Part shown: positions 16,334-26,119 of the stretch, piece by piece
How the letters are laid out: every line of letters starts with the position of its first letter
Position numbering within the stretch: the first letter of the stretch is position 1
Source of the DNA: Cyclobacteriaceae bacterium
GTDB lineage: Bacteria; Bacteroidota; Bacteroidia; Cytophagales; Cyclobacteriaceae
Length of the DNA: 64,000 nucleotides
Reading direction: 5' to 3'
NCBI GenBank assembly: GCA_016787645.1
Contig: JAEUUF010000022.1
Coordinates: 558,001-622,000, forward strand
The notes under the pieces: generated by a model
Told to the model about the DNA's origin: nothing
Database searches by the model: none
The model's input: the letters and a program-made list of their open reading frames with translations, nothing else
Made by a program: the position numbers and the translations under genes

Positions 16334-17398
16334 ATGTCCTCGTGCACCCTCGTAACCCGGACGTTACTGGCCGTTGTCCTGATGTTGTCTGCCTGCGAAA
16401 CCAAGAAACAGGCCGGCCCTGGCATGGGTCAAAATCCCCGTCAACGCGGCCCGTTGACGGTTGAGGCCTTCATTGCCAAAATCAGTTCCATCAGCGAAGA
16501 TGTTGAAGTTCCAGGATCGCTGATGCCCCTGGAAGAGACGCAGATTCGTGCGGAGATCAGCGGCCGGATTATCCAGTTGAATATCCCGGAAGGTACCGTG
16601 GTTCCCAAAGGCGCCATGCTGGTGAAATTGTTCGACCAGGACCAGCAGGCACAGCTCCGCAAACTCAAAGTCCAGCTCCAGATCGCCATCAAGACCGTGC
16701 AACGCCAAAAGGAGTTGCTTGCCATCAACGGCATCAGTCAGCAGGACTATGACCTCAGCGCGCTGAACGTTGACAATCTCAAAGCCGACATCCAATCCAC
16801 GGAAATTGCCATCTCCAAAACAGAAATTCGCGCGCCATACGAAGGTCAGATCGGCCTTCGCCGAGTCAGTATCGGATCCTATCTCTCTCCCTCCGACATC
16901 ATCACTACCCTCCGGGATGTTCGCCAGTTGAAGCTTGAGTTTTCCGTACCAGAGAAATACGCCAAGAACATTGCCAGGGGAACCCAGGTGCACTTTCGCG
17001 TAGACGGCGGACAGGTGGATCACGGGGCCATCGTACTGGCCACCGAAGGAAATGTGGAGCAAACGACCCGCACGTTGAAAGTGAGGGCGCTCGTAAGTTC
17101 CAAGCATCCGGAGTTGGTCCCCGGAATATTTGCGCGGGTTCATCTTGAATTGGGACAAGACACCAAAGCCATTATGCTCCCTACGCAAGCGATCATTCCG
17201 CAGGCACGCAACAAACGCGTTATCCTGTTGCGTAAAGACAGTGCCGTCTTCCAGGTGGTCGAAACCGGCGTTCGCGATTCGTCCTACATTCAAATCCTCA
17301 AAGGCATCAATGCCGGAGATACCATCATTACCACGGGCCTCATGGCCATCCGGCCCGGCTCCAAAGTGAAATTGTCGGTGGTCAAGGAAAAGCAATAA
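16334..17398 (+). CDS. RND efflux periplasmic adaptor (membrane fusion protein)
   Basis: A 354-residue lipoprotein that links the inner-membrane pump to the outer-membrane channel. The N-terminus MSSCTLVTRTLLAVVLMLSACETKK has lipobox LSAC. It continues with a barrel-sandwich/lipoyl part (IRAEISGRIIQLNIPEG near 75, KTEIRAPYEGQIGLR near 170), an alpha-helical hairpin between, a beta-barrel and a membrane-proximal domain. The start at 16334 is chosen for the lipobox; 18 codons further upstream are open but atypical. It is the first gene of a three-gene operon, 6 bp ahead of the pump gene. Confidence 0.95.
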   Translation: MSSCTLVTRTLLAVVLMLSACETKKQAGPGMGQNPRQRGPLTVEAFIAKISSISEDVEVPGSLMPLEETQIRAEISGRIIQLNIPEGTVVPKGAMLVKLFDQDQQAQLRKLKVQLQIAIKTVQRQKELLAINGISQQDYDLSALNVDNLKADIQSTEIAISKTEIRAPYEGQIGLRRVSIGSYLSPSDIITTLRDVRQLKLEFSVPEKYAKNIARGTQVHFRVDGGQVDHGAIVLATEGNVEQTTRTLKVRALVSSKHPELVPGIFARVHLELGQDTKAIMLPTQAIIPQARNKRVILLRKDSAVFQVVETGVRDSSYIQILKGINAGDTIITTGLMAIRPGSKVKLSVVKEKQ

Positions 17399-17404
17399 GG
17401 TGGT

Positions 17405-20400
17405 ATGAACATTTCCGAGCTTTCCATACGGCGCCCTGTACTCACCTTTGTGATGAACATCATGCTGGTGTTGTTCGGCGCCATTGGTTTCTCTTACCTC
17501 GGCGTTCGCGACTACCCGGCCATTGATCCTCCCAACATCAGCGTCAGCACCTCCTATTCCGGCGCGAATGCCGACATCATCGAGTCCCAGATTACCGAAC
17601 CGCTCGAAAAGGCGCTCAACGGAATTCCGGGGATTCGCAACATCACCTCCAACTCGTCTGTCGGGCGAAGCAACATCAACCTGGAGTTCAACCTGAATGT
17701 TGACCTTGAGGCCGCCGCCAATGATGTACGCGACAAGGTATCGCAAGCGGCGCGTTCGCTTCCCCAAGACCTGAGTTCTCCCCCGGTGGTGCAAAAAGCG
17801 GATGCCAATGCGGATTACATCATCAGCATGACGGTGCAGAGCAACACGCGGAATTCCCTGCAGCTTACCGAATATGCCAACAACGTTCTCGTGGAGCGGC
17901 TGCAAACCATCGAGGGTGTGAGCAGCGTGGGCATCATGGGCGAAAAGCGATATGCCATGCGCATCTGGCTGGATCCCTCCAAGCTCAGTGCCTACAACCT
18001 GACCGCGCTCGATGTGCAGCAAGCCCTGAATCGTGAAAACGTGGAGTTGCCCTCCGGGAAAATCAGCGGCAATGCCACCGAGCTAACCGTGCGTACTTTC
18101 GGTAAGCTCTATTCGGAAGATGATTTCGGAAACGTCATTGTGAAGTCCACCGAGCAAGGAAACATCCGGGTACGCGATGTGGGTCAGGCCGTGCTGGGTC
18201 CTGAAAATGAAGAGACCAGCTTGAAAGAAAGCGGCACCCCGATGATCGCGGTGAGCCTGGTGCCTCTCCCTGGCGCCAACTACGTCTCCATCTCCAATGA
18301 GTTCTACAAGCGACTCGAAGAAATCAGGCGCGAAATGCCGGCCGACATCAAACTGGATGTATCGACCGATCAAACCCGCTTTATCAAACGAGCCATTATC
18401 GAAGTTGAAGAGACCCTCCTGGTCTCGTTCGCCCTCGTGGTGCTCATCATTTTCCTGTTTTTCCGAGACTTCCTTATCGCAGTCCGGCCGCTGATTGACA
18501 TCCCGGTTTCGCTCACGGCCACTTTCTTTATCATGTACCTCCTGGGATTCTCCATCAACGTACTTACCATGCTGGGAATTGTGCTGGCCACGGGTCTCGT
18601 GGTGGATGATGGAATTGTGGTGACAGAGAACATCTACAAAAAGCTGGAAGCCGGTATGCCCAAGTACCGCGCCGCCATTGAAGGTTCGCGCGAGATATTC
18701 TTCGCCGTTATCTCCACCTCCATTACGCTGGCGGTGGTCTTTCTGCCCGTTGTATTTCTACCCGGATTTGTGGGCCGTCTGTTCCGCGAATTTGGTATCG
18801 TCGTAGCCGGCGCGGTGCTGATCTCCTCTTTCGTTTCACTCACGCTCACTCCGGTATTGAGTGTAAAACTTACCCGAAGCAACCACTCACATTCCTGGTT
18901 CTACCGCGTTACCGAGCCCTTCTTCATCGGAATGGAAAACGGTTATCGCAACAGCCTGGCAGCTTTCATGAAGGTTCGGTGGATGGCGCTCGTCATCATT
19001 GCTGCTTGCCTGGGTACGGTGTATTGGATCAGCAACAACATCCAGGAGGAACTTGCTCCCCTCGAAGACCGCGATCAGTTCCGCATCAGCCTTGTCGGAT
19101 CCGAAGGCACTTCCTTCGATTACATGGATGCCTATGTTGACCGGGTAACGCGCTTCGTAATGGATTCCGTACCCGAAGCGAAAACCGTAGTTTCGTTTTC
19201 AGGCGGTGGCGGAGGATTCGGCTCCACCAACAATGGAAACGTCCGGGTGAATCTTATCGACCGGTCCGAGCGGAAACGCTCCCAGCAGCAAATCGTTGAT
19301 GACGTCACCAAGTACCTGCCGCTCTTTTCCGAAGGCCGCGCTTTTGTCACGCAGGAGCAGACCATCGCCGTGAGCCGGCGTGGCGGGCAGCCCGTGCAGT
19401 TTGTTATCCAGAATAACGACTTTGAAAAACTCAAAACGGCCATCCCCAAGATACTGACAGCCGCCCAGGACCACCCCGTACTTCAGAACGCGGACGTTGA
19501 TCTCAAGTTCAACAAACCCGAACTACTCGTAAAGATCAACCGGCTGAAAGCAACGCAAATGGGGGTCAGTGTCCAGGATATTTCCCAGACTTTGCAACTG
19601 GCTTACAGCAATCTTCGCTTCGGCTATTTTACCAAAGAGGGCAAACAATACCAGGTGATTGGCCAGGTGACCCGCATTGATCGCGATGACCCGGAGGACC
19701 TCAAACGGCTGTATGTGCGAACCAATTCCGGCGAGTTGATTTCCATTGACAACGTGGTTACCGTGGAAGAATCCATCACGCCTCCTTCCTTGTACCATTT
19801 CAATCGCTTCAAATCGGCCGTGATCTCCGCAGGTCTCGCCCCCGGCAAAACTATTGGCGATGGCATCGAAGCCATGCGTGAAATCGCCAGGAAAGAATTG
19901 GACGATACTTTCCAAACTTCGTTGTCCGGCTCTTCGCGTGATTTCGCAGAAAGCTCTGGAAATACCACTTTCGCCTTTGTTCTTGCCCTGGTGCTGATCT
20001 ACCTGATCCTCGCTGCCCAGTTCGAAAGCTTTGCCGACCCGCTGATTATCATGTTTACCGTTCCGCTTGCCATTTGCGGTGCGTTTATTTCCTTGTACAT
20101 CTTCAAGCAAACGCTCAATATCTTTTCGGAGATCGGCATGATTATGCTGATTGGTTTGGTGACCAAGAACGGTATCCTCATCGTGGAATTTGCCAACAAG
20201 AAGCGCGAAGAAGGATTGTCCAAGCTGGACAGCGTACTCACCGCCTCGCGCCTGCGACTGCGCCCCATTCTAATGACGAGCCTCGCCATGACGCTGGGAT
20301 CACTTCCCCTTGCTTTGTCACTGGGGGGTGCCTCCACCAGCCGGATCCCCCTGGGTATCGTGATCGTGGGTGGCGTGCTCTTCTCACTCATTCTTACCCT

Positions 20401-20509
20401 GTACGTGATTCCGGCGATGTATTTGTACCTGTCGCGTAAGAAGAAACACATTGACTATGGCCTCCCGGAAGTCAATCCTCCAGCGAAGCAACCTGTATAT
20501 GAGGCGTAA
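17405..20509 (+). CDS. RND multidrug efflux pump, inner-membrane subunit (AcrB/MexF type)
   Basis: A 1034-residue proton-driven exporter of the HAE1 RND family. Twelve transmembrane helices are split by two large periplasmic loops. TM1 begins with NISELSIRRPVLTFVMNIML. TM4 carries the proton-relay acids in ATGLVVDDGIVVTENIYKKL, and the matching TM10 region contains GLVTKNGILIVEFANKKREEG. FRDFLIAVRPLIDIPVSL and GSLPLALSLGGASTSR are further family motifs. It exports drugs, dyes, bile salts or lipids from the periplasm; the exact substrate is open. The C-terminal codons overlap the TolC-like gene by 11 bp. Confidence 0.97.
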   Translation: MNISELSIRRPVLTFVMNIMLVLFGAIGFSYLGVRDYPAIDPPNISVSTSYSGANADIIESQITEPLEKALNGIPGIRNITSNSSVGRSNINLEFNLNVDLEAAANDVRDKVSQAARSLPQDLSSPPVVQKADANADYIISMTVQSNTRNSLQLTEYANNVLVERLQTIEGVSSVGIMGEKRYAMRIWLDPSKLSAYNLTALDVQQALNRENVELPSGKISGNATELTVRTFGKLYSEDDFGNVIVKSTEQGNIRVRDVGQAVLGPENEETSLKESGTPMIAVSLVPLPGANYVSISNEFYKRLEEIRREMPADIKLDVSTDQTRFIKRAIIEVEETLLVSFALVVLIIFLFFRDFLIAVRPLIDIPVSLTATFFIMYLLGFSINVLTMLGIVLATGLVVDDGIVVTENIYKKLEAGMPKYRAAIEGSREIFFAVISTSITLAVVFLPVVFLPGFVGRLFREFGIVVAGAVLISSFVSLTLTPVLSVKLTRSNHSHSWFYRVTEPFFIGMENGYRNSLAAFMKVRWMALVIIAACLGTVYWISNNIQEELAPLEDRDQFRISLVGSEGTSFDYMDAYVDRVTRFVMDSVPEAKTVVSFSGGGGGFGSTNNGNVRVNLIDRSERKRSQQQIVDDVTKYLPLFSEGRAFVTQEQTIAVSRRGGQPVQFVIQNNDFEKLKTAIPKILTAAQDHPVLQNADVDLKFNKPELLVKINRLKATQMGVSVQDISQTLQLAYSNLRFGYFTKEGKQYQVIGQVTRIDRDDPEDLKRLYVRTNSGELISIDNVVTVEESITPPSLYHFNRFKSAVISAGLAPGKTIGDGIEAMREIARKELDDTFQTSLSGSSRDFAESSGNTTFAFVLALVLIYLILAAQFESFADPLIIMFTVPLAICGAFISLYIFKQTLNIFSEIGMIMLIGLVTKNGILIVEFANKKREEGLSKLDSVLTASRLRLRPILMTSLAMTLGSLPLALSLGGASTSRIPLGIVIVGGVLFSLILTLYVIPAMYLYLSRKKKHIDYGLPEVNPPAKQPVYEA

Positions 20510-21812
20510 CATTTACGTGACTATGGTGGCCTTGATGGTCACCGTTGCCTCCGTTGCCCAGTCCTTCACGGTCGAGCAGGTTGTTCAACTGGCGCTGCAA
20601 AAAAACTATGACGTTCGGTTGTTTCAGAATTCTGCGGCGTTGGCGGCGAATGACAGTCGTTTTTCTTTTGGGCTTTATCTCCCTACGATAAATGGACAAG
20701 GCTCCTATTCCAAAAGCAACGTAGATTCCCGCAACGTCACCTTTGGTGATGTAGAGACGATACGGACGGGGGCGCAGTCAACGAACGTGAATGGATCCAT
20801 TCAATTGGTCTGGACACTGTTTGACGGAACCAGGATGTTTGCCACGCACCGCCGACTCGCCGAGTTGGAGGCCCTGGGACAGTTGAATTCACGGAACCAA
20901 ATGGTGAATACTGCGGCGAATGTCATCGCCACCTATTATGGCATCGTGCGGCAAAAGCAACAACTGAAAGCCATCCAGGAGCAAACTTCCGTTAGCGAGG
21001 AGCGTGTTAAGCTTGCCGAACGGAAACTCCAGGTGGGCACCGGCGGAAAACCGGAACTGCTGCAAGCCAAGGTCGATCTAAATGCCTTTCGCACGGCGGC
21101 CCTCAGCCAGGAGACACTGATCCAACAACTGAAAGATCAGCTGAATTCCCTGCTGGCGCTGGAACTGCCGGGCACTTATGAAGTGACGGATACCATTCCC
21201 ATCAGTACCACACTGACGCTGGACGAGATCATGAACAATGTGGAGATGACCAACACGGCGCTCGTGGCCGCACGAAAAAGTATTTCGGTAGCCGAACAAT
21301 CCCTGCGCGAAAACCGCGCGGGTCGCTCACCCATCATCAACCTTACATCGGCCTATAATTTCAACCGGGTAGAAAATGAATTGGTGACAAGCCCCATTGC
21401 CCAGAAATATATTCGAAACCGCGGATACAACTATGGACTCTCGGTAACCATCCCCATTCTGAATGGGATGAGCACCAACCGGCTCATTGGACAGTCGAAG
21501 GTCAACCTCGAGCGTCAAAAACTGATTTACGAACAACAGAAGACGATCATCACAGCCGGCATCCGCATTGCTTTTGCCAGCTATGACAACGCCCTGAAAG
21601 TCCTCCGCATTGAGGAGGAAAACATTTTACTCGCGAAGGAAAATGTGAATATTGCCCTGGAGGGATTCCGTCGCGGTATTACCACCTTTATTGAATTACG
21701 AACCGCTCAGCAGAGCCTCGCGGATGCCTACAACCGGCTTATTGCTGCGCGCTTCAATGCGAAGGTCTCCGAAACGGAGCTCCTCCGTCTCCGCGGATCC
21801 CTGATCAACTGA
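20499..21812 (+). CDS. TolC-family outer-membrane efflux channel
   Basis: A 437-residue outer-membrane protein with signal peptide MRRNIYVTMVALMVTVASVAQS. It has the two OEP repeats typical of TolC: long helices such as QEQTSVSEERVKLAERKLQV with GKPELLQAKVDL, and TTFIELRTAQQSLADAYNRL near the C-terminus. The ATG at 20499 is chosen for the signal peptide and lies 11 bp inside the pump gene, so the three efflux genes form one unit. Together with the adaptor it forms the outer part of a tripartite pump. Confidence 0.93.
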   Translation: MRRNIYVTMVALMVTVASVAQSFTVEQVVQLALQKNYDVRLFQNSAALAANDSRFSFGLYLPTINGQGSYSKSNVDSRNVTFGDVETIRTGAQSTNVNGSIQLVWTLFDGTRMFATHRRLAELEALGQLNSRNQMVNTAANVIATYYGIVRQKQQLKAIQEQTSVSEERVKLAERKLQVGTGGKPELLQAKVDLNAFRTAALSQETLIQQLKDQLNSLLALELPGTYEVTDTIPISTTLTLDEIMNNVEMTNTALVAARKSISVAEQSLRENRAGRSPIINLTSAYNFNRVENELVTSPIAQKYIRNRGYNYGLSVTIPILNGMSTNRLIGQSKVNLERQKLIYEQQKTIITAGIRIAFASYDNALKVLRIEEENILLAKENVNIALEGFRRGITTFIELRTAQQSLADAYNRLIAARFNAKVSETELLRLRGSLIN

Positions 21813-21833
21813 TCGTTTCGCTATCTTCGTCGC

Positions 21834-22709
21834 ATGGAGCGAAGAAAACTGCATGAGCAGGGACCTGAATGTTCAAGGATCATTGCCGGTGCCTGGCGAT
21901 GGCATACCGTATCTCCCGAACAGGTAGACAGGCTCGTCCATACCGCACTCGACCAAGGCATCACCACCTTTGATCATGCCGACATCTACGGCGATCACAC
22001 TAATGAGGGGCGATTTGGAAATGTACTCCGAAAGAATGCCGGCCTCAGGGAAAAGATGCAGTTGATTACCAAATGCGGTATCAAGTTTCCTTCAGGCCGC
22101 CGTCCGGAAACCCGTGTCAAACACTATGATACAACGCGCGAGCATATCCGGTGGTCCGTCGAAAACTCATTGGCTGAATTGAGCACCGATCACCTGGATG
22201 TGCTGTTAATCCATCGGCCCGATCCATTGATGCATCCCGGCGAGGTGGCCGAAGTATTTGCCGCGCTCCGGCAGGAAGGGAAGGTTCTTCATTTCGGCGT
22301 TTCAAACTTCACACCTTCCCAATTCCGGATGCTTCAGAGGTGGTTACCATTTCCATTGGTCACCAACCAGATTGAGTTTTCCTTTTCACACCTGGAGCCC
22401 TTGTTCAATGGTGATCTTGACACCCTCCTGGAGTTCAAAGCAAGTCCAATGGCCTGGTCACCATTGAGTGGCGGCAAGCCGTTGCCAATCGATGAGCGGG
22501 AAATATTTCAGCTGGCGGCGCGATACAACGCTACCTACAGCCAGTTGGCTCTGGCCTGGATGATGGCGCACCCATCCGGGGTGTTCCCAATCATTGGTAC
22601 GACGAAACCAGAACGGATGGAAGAAGCAGCGCGATCCCTGAGCATAAAACTCAATCGACAGGATTGGTTTGCGTTACTGAAAGAACTAATGGGAAAGGAG
22701 GTGCCTTAA
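21834..22709 (+). CDS. Aldo/keto reductase
   Basis: A 291-residue (alpha/beta)8 barrel oxidoreductase, NADPH-dependent, of the group that includes E. coli YdhF. The catalytic tetrad is visible: Asp and Tyr in FDHADIYGDH (about 42 and 47), Lys in ITKCGIKF (about 79) and His in LLIHRPDP (about 125). The cofactor-binding end is PIIGTTKPERMEEA near 258. The physiological carbonyl substrate is unknown. A TATCTTCG element, one base off consensus, lies 4 bp before the start. It ends 6 bp from the convergent small exported-protein gene. Confidence 0.92.
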   Translation: MERRKLHEQGPECSRIIAGAWRWHTVSPEQVDRLVHTALDQGITTFDHADIYGDHTNEGRFGNVLRKNAGLREKMQLITKCGIKFPSGRRPETRVKHYDTTREHIRWSVENSLAELSTDHLDVLLIHRPDPLMHPGEVAEVFAALRQEGKVLHFGVSNFTPSQFRMLQRWLPFPLVTNQIEFSFSHLEPLFNGDLDTLLEFKASPMAWSPLSGGKPLPIDEREIFQLAARYNATYSQLALAWMMAHPSGVFPIIGTTKPERMEEAARSLSIKLNRQDWFALLKELMGKEVP

Positions 22710-22715
22710 GAGCGC

Positions 22716-23048
22716 TTAATTCTCTATCAGGTCGGAGAGTTTGTACTTCTGGATGATGTAGAACAGAAAATTGAATTTCAGCGCGTCCTCTTCATGGCGG
22801 GGCTTTTGTCCCTCCCTGGGCATTTCCTGCCGGGTAGTCCGGCTGATCGTTTTGGGAACCACTGCCTGCACAGAATCTTTCACGCCGGGATGCTGGGCCG
22901 ACTGATCATAAATCAAAGTCTTATCTTCGTTGTAGTTCACCTCGCGGTGGAAAGGATCGGGACCTTCAATGATTGGCGTTTCTTCCTGGGCTCGCGCCGA
23001 AAGGGAGATCAGGATCACCACTGGAATCAGAAAATGCGAAACCTTCAT
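22716..23048 (-). CDS. Small exported hypothetical protein
   Basis: A 110-residue protein with a signal peptide (MKVSHFLIPVVILISLSARAQ) and a mature part of about 90 residues. The centre is polar and Pro/Glu-rich; the end KFNFLFYIIQKYKLSDLIEN is hydrophobic/amphipathic. I do not recognise a family. A full promoter element and a leader hairpin lie upstream. It diverges from csaA. Because the mature protein is short and ends with an amphipathic helix, a periplasmic membrane-associated role is conceivable, but that is a guess. Confidence 0.75.
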   Translation of the reverse strand: MKVSHFLIPVVILISLSARAQEETPIIEGPDPFHREVNYNEDKTLIYDQSAQHPGVKDSVQAVVPKTISRTTRQEMPREGQKPRHEEDALKFNFLFYIIQKYKLSDLIEN

Positions 23049-23068
23049 AGTCTAATCCTTGAACGTTG

Positions 23069-23091
23069 CCGCCGAACGAAGGGTTTGGCGG
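23069..23091 (-). other. Leader hairpin of the small exported-protein gene
   Basis: CCGCCGAAC (23069-23077) pairs with GTTTGGCGG (23083-23091) with one mismatch around a 5-nt loop. It lies between the promoter at 23105-23112 and the ATG at 23048, so it would be transcribed in the 5' leader. Confidence 0.35.
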
Positions 23092-23104
23092 GGCATCTAA
23101 TATA

Positions 23105-23112
23105 CAAAATTA
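23105..23112 (-). promoter_or_regulatory. TAnnTTTG promoter element
   Basis: The minus strand reads TAATTTTG, an exact match, 57 bp upstream of the ATG at 23048. Confidence 0.45.
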
Positions 23113-23120
23113 CTCAATAG

Positions 23121-23453
23121 ATGATAACCTGGGATGACTTTAGTAAGGTAGACCTACGAGCCGGGACAATAGTCCGGGCAGAACCGTTCCCTGAGGCCAA
23201 AAAGCCTGCTTTTAAGCTCTGGGTAGACTTGGGGCCTGACCTGGGTACCCGCCGGAGCAGTGCCCAAATCACCCAACATTACCGCGTGGACGAATTGCCG
23301 GGACAGCAAGTTGTTTGCGTGGTTAACTTCCCCCCAAAACAAATTGCCACCTTCGTCTCCGAGGTCCTCGTCACCGGTTTTCCTGATGAGCAAGGCCACG
23401 TGGTACTTGCTAAAATTGATAAGCCTGTGCCTAACGGGGCGCGGTTGTTTTAA
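23121..23453 (+). CDS. csaA: tRNA-binding protein CsaA
   Basis: A 110-residue cytoplasmic protein consisting of a single OB-fold tRNA-binding domain. It starts [20 protein letters not shown], the usual CsaA beginning, and continues with [35 protein letters not shown] and [15 protein letters not shown]. Bacterial CsaA is a dimer reported to have chaperone and export-related activity and to bind tRNA. The length is canonical. MurF-Alr follows after 5 bp, so the two should be cotranscribed. Confidence 0.95.
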   Translation: MITWDDFSKVDLRAGTIVRAEPFPEAKKPAFKLWVDLGPDLGTRRSSAQITQHYRVDELPGQQVVCVVNFPPKQIATFVSEVLVTGFPDEQGHVVLAKIDKPVPNGARLF

Positions 23454-23458
23454 ACTCT

Positions 23459-25885
23459 ATGCACTTCTCTGAATTCGCCACCCTGGTCTCCGGCCGGCTT
23501 ATCCAATTGCCCAAAGACCGTAAGATTGAAACCCTGGTCACCGACAGTCGCAAACCTGTGATCAGTGAGGCCTCCGTGTTTTTTGCCATCAGAGGCGAAC
23601 GCCACGATGGTCACCGCTACCTGATGGAATTATACCGTATGGGCCTGCGGCAATTTGTGGTGGAATCAGCGGTGAATGTCTCCGCTATGCCGGAGGCCAA
23701 CGTGGTTGAGGTCGATTCCACCTTAACTGCCCTGCAGCAACTGGCCATTCATCACCGTTCCCAGTTCACTATCCCGGTGGTGGGTATAACGGGAAGCAAT
23801 GGAAAGACGACGATCAAGGAATGGTTGTTCCAGGTGCTTTCGCCAGACATCCGGGTGATCAAGAATCCAGGAAGCTACAATTCACAAATTGGGGTACCCC
23901 TTTCTGTTTGGGGAATGAACGAGTCGCACAACCTGGCCATTTTTGAGGCGGGTATTTCAACGACGGGTGAGATGGAGAAGCTCAAGGCCATCATCCAACC
24001 CACCATCGGCATTTTTACCAACCTGGGCACTGCCCACAGTGAAGGATTCTATTCGATACAGGAAAAGGGTAACGAAAAGGCCAGGTTGTTCAAAGACTGC
24101 AAGCTGACCCTCTACTGCAATGATCATCCGCTCGTCGAGGAATCCCTTCGACGCATTGACATTCCGACGTTGAGTTGGGGGTTTAATGAAAAGGCGGACA
24201 TCCGCGTGGAGCGTCTTGAGCCGACACGCTTCCGAATTACGCTGACGGACCAGTCATTTGAGCTGATACTCCCCTTCCAGGATCCATCGATGCAGGAGAA
24301 TGCGTTTCACGTCGTGGCTTTCATGATCTACCAGGGCTATCCTCCTGTCGTTATCCAGGAGCGGATCAGTCACCTGCGTGCTGTTCCCATGCGACTGGAA
24401 TTGAAGCAAGGCGTGCACCGGAGTTTACTGATCGATGATTCCTACAACAATGATCTGGCCGGGTTGAAGATCAGCCTGGACTTCCTTTACAGCCAGCAAA
24501 AAAGCAGAAAGGTGCTCATCCTTTCCGATCTTCTCCAGTCAGGGTTGGAAGAGGATCAACTGATCAAACGCATCGACAGCCTGTTGAAGAGCGATCTTAC
24601 TTCATTTATAGGGGTTGGTCCGGTGCTGAGTAAATACCATGACACATTCCCCCATGGCCAGTTCTTTCCTTCTACCGATGCTTTTCTAAACCAACTTGAT
24701 CTTGCCCAGTTTGCGGATAGCGCAGTGTTAATCAAGGGGGCGCGCCCTTTCCAGTTTGAGCGCGTCGTCCGCCGCCTTCAGCGGAAAGCGCATGGCACAG
24801 TAATGGAAATCAACCTTACGGCCATGGTGCACAATCTGAATTATTTCAAATCCAGGCTGAAGCCGGAAACCAAAATCATGGCCATGGTTAAGGCGTTTGC
24901 CTATGGCAGCGGAAGTGAGGAGGTGGCCAATCTCCTGCAGTTTCATCGTGTCGATTACCTGGGGGTAGCATTTGCAGATGAGGGTGTTGAACTGAGAAAG
25001 AACAACATCACGCTACCCATTATGGTGATGAATCCTTCCGAGGAAAGCTTCGACGTTATGTTGCAGCATCACCTCGAACCGGAGGTGTACAGCCTGCGTT
25101 TGTTTCACGCGCTCCTGGAATTTCTAAGTGGCCGACCCTGCTCCATTCATCTTAAGATAGACACGGGAATGCGACGACTTGGCTTTGTGCCGGAAGACCT
25201 GGAAGAGGTCGAGTCCCTGCTGAAGCAGAATCGCCATATCCGGGTGGCTTCCATTTTTTCTCATCTTTCGGGCGCTGACGAGAGCACCCACGATGCGTTT
25301 TCCGACAACCAGGCAAAGGAATTCATTGCGATCGCGGACAGGCTGGAAAAAGTGCTGGGGTATCGTCCGTTGCGTCACTTGTTAAATTCTCCCGGCATAC
25401 TTCGATTTCCCCAATACCAGTTTGACATGGTGCGCCTCGGGATTGGACTCTATGGGATTGATCCGACAGAACAGGGCACGGCAAGTCTGCAGCCGGTGGT
25501 TACCCTGAAAACGATTATCTCACAAATCAAGCACGCCAAACCTGGTGACACCATCGGGTATGGCCGTCGGGGAAAAGTAAGCAGTGCTTCGACCATTGCC
25601 ACGCTGGCCATTGGTTATGCCGATGGGTTCAGCCGTCGCTTCAGCAATGGCAATGGCAACGTCCTTATCCATGGAAAACTGGCTCCGGTGAAAGGCAATG
25701 TTTGCATGGACATGACGATGGTAGATATCACAGGTATTCCCGCGAAGGAAGGTGATGAAGCGATTATCTTCGGGCCTGGCCTACCACTGCAGCAAGTTGC
25801 CCAGTGGATTGAAACTATCCCCTATGAAATTCTTACGAGCACCAGCGATCGGGTGAAGCGTGTATTTTTTGCGGAGTCGATCTAG
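23459..25885 (+). CDS. murF/alr: Bifunctional MurF ligase / alanine racemase
   Basis: An 808-residue fusion of two peptidoglycan-precursor enzymes. Residues 1 to about 430 are MurF, which adds D-Ala-D-Ala to the UDP-MurNAc-tripeptide: Walker A in GITGSNGKTTIKEW near 115, Mur central and C-terminal domains. From about 440 it is a fold III alanine racemase that makes D-Ala from L-Ala: PLP lysine in MVKAFAYGSG near 480, catalytic Tyr in IGYGRRGKVSS near 700, followed by LAIGYADGFSRR. Such fusions are typical of Bacteroidota and couple D-Ala production with its use. Both halves keep their key residues. Confidence 0.96.
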   Translation: MHFSEFATLVSGRLIQLPKDRKIETLVTDSRKPVISEASVFFAIRGERHDGHRYLMELYRMGLRQFVVESAVNVSAMPEANVVEVDSTLTALQQLAIHHRSQFTIPVVGITGSNGKTTIKEWLFQVLSPDIRVIKNPGSYNSQIGVPLSVWGMNESHNLAIFEAGISTTGEMEKLKAIIQPTIGIFTNLGTAHSEGFYSIQEKGNEKARLFKDCKLTLYCNDHPLVEESLRRIDIPTLSWGFNEKADIRVERLEPTRFRITLTDQSFELILPFQDPSMQENAFHVVAFMIYQGYPPVVIQERISHLRAVPMRLELKQGVHRSLLIDDSYNNDLAGLKISLDFLYSQQKSRKVLILSDLLQSGLEEDQLIKRIDSLLKSDLTSFIGVGPVLSKYHDTFPHGQFFPSTDAFLNQLDLAQFADSAVLIKGARPFQFERVVRRLQRKAHGTVMEINLTAMVHNLNYFKSRLKPETKIMAMVKAFAYGSGSEEVANLLQFHRVDYLGVAFADEGVELRKNNITLPIMVMNPSEESFDVMLQHHLEPEVYSLRLFHALLEFLSGRPCSIHLKIDTGMRRLGFVPEDLEEVESLLKQNRHIRVASIFSHLSGADESTHDAFSDNQAKEFIAIADRLEKVLGYRPLRHLLNSPGILRFPQYQFDMVRLGIGLYGIDPTEQGTASLQPVVTLKTIISQIKHAKPGDTIGYGRRGKVSSASTIATLAIGYADGFSRRFSNGNGNVLIHGKLAPVKGNVCMDMTMVDITGIPAKEGDEAIIFGPGLPLQQVAQWIETIPYEILTSTSDRVKRVFFAESI

Positions 25886-25894
25886 TGAACTTTT

Positions 25895-26119
25895 ATGGAA
25901 GCACCTCATTCCACCATCCAAACCCAATCGATCCTTACTTGCCCTGAATGCGGTTTCAAGAAGGAAGAGGAGATGCCGATGAACGCGTGCGTCGTAATTT
26001 ATCCTTGTGAAAATTGTCAGGCGATGCTCCGGGCCAAAGCGGGCTATTGCTGCGTATTTTGTTCGTATGGCACGGTAAAGTGTCCACCCATGCAGCAAGG
26101 GGACACCTGCTGCGCTTAG
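25895..26119 (+). CDS. GDCCVxC-domain small Cys-rich protein
   Basis: A 74-residue protein of the GDCCVxC family, which is often found near mercury or other heavy-metal resistance genes. Cys residues are arranged as CPECGF, ACVVIYPCENCQ, GYCCVFCSYGTVKCPP and a terminal TCCA. The diagnostic GDCC is GYCC here. It presumably binds a metal or metalloid through thiols (inference). No mer genes are in the window. It follows MurF-Alr after 9 bp and overlaps the convergent RluD gene by 4 bp. Confidence 0.85.
   Translation: MEAPHSTIQTQSILTCPECGFKKEEEMPMNACVVIYPCENCQAMLRAKAGYCCVFCSYGTVKCPPMQQGDTCCA

Noticed and set aside
16364-18022. A 552-codon open frame on the minus strand
   Set aside because: It lies antisense to the RND adaptor and pump genes, whose families are certain. 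Its product is rich in His/Gly/Asp in a way typical of shadows of GC-rich codons, with no recognisable domain.
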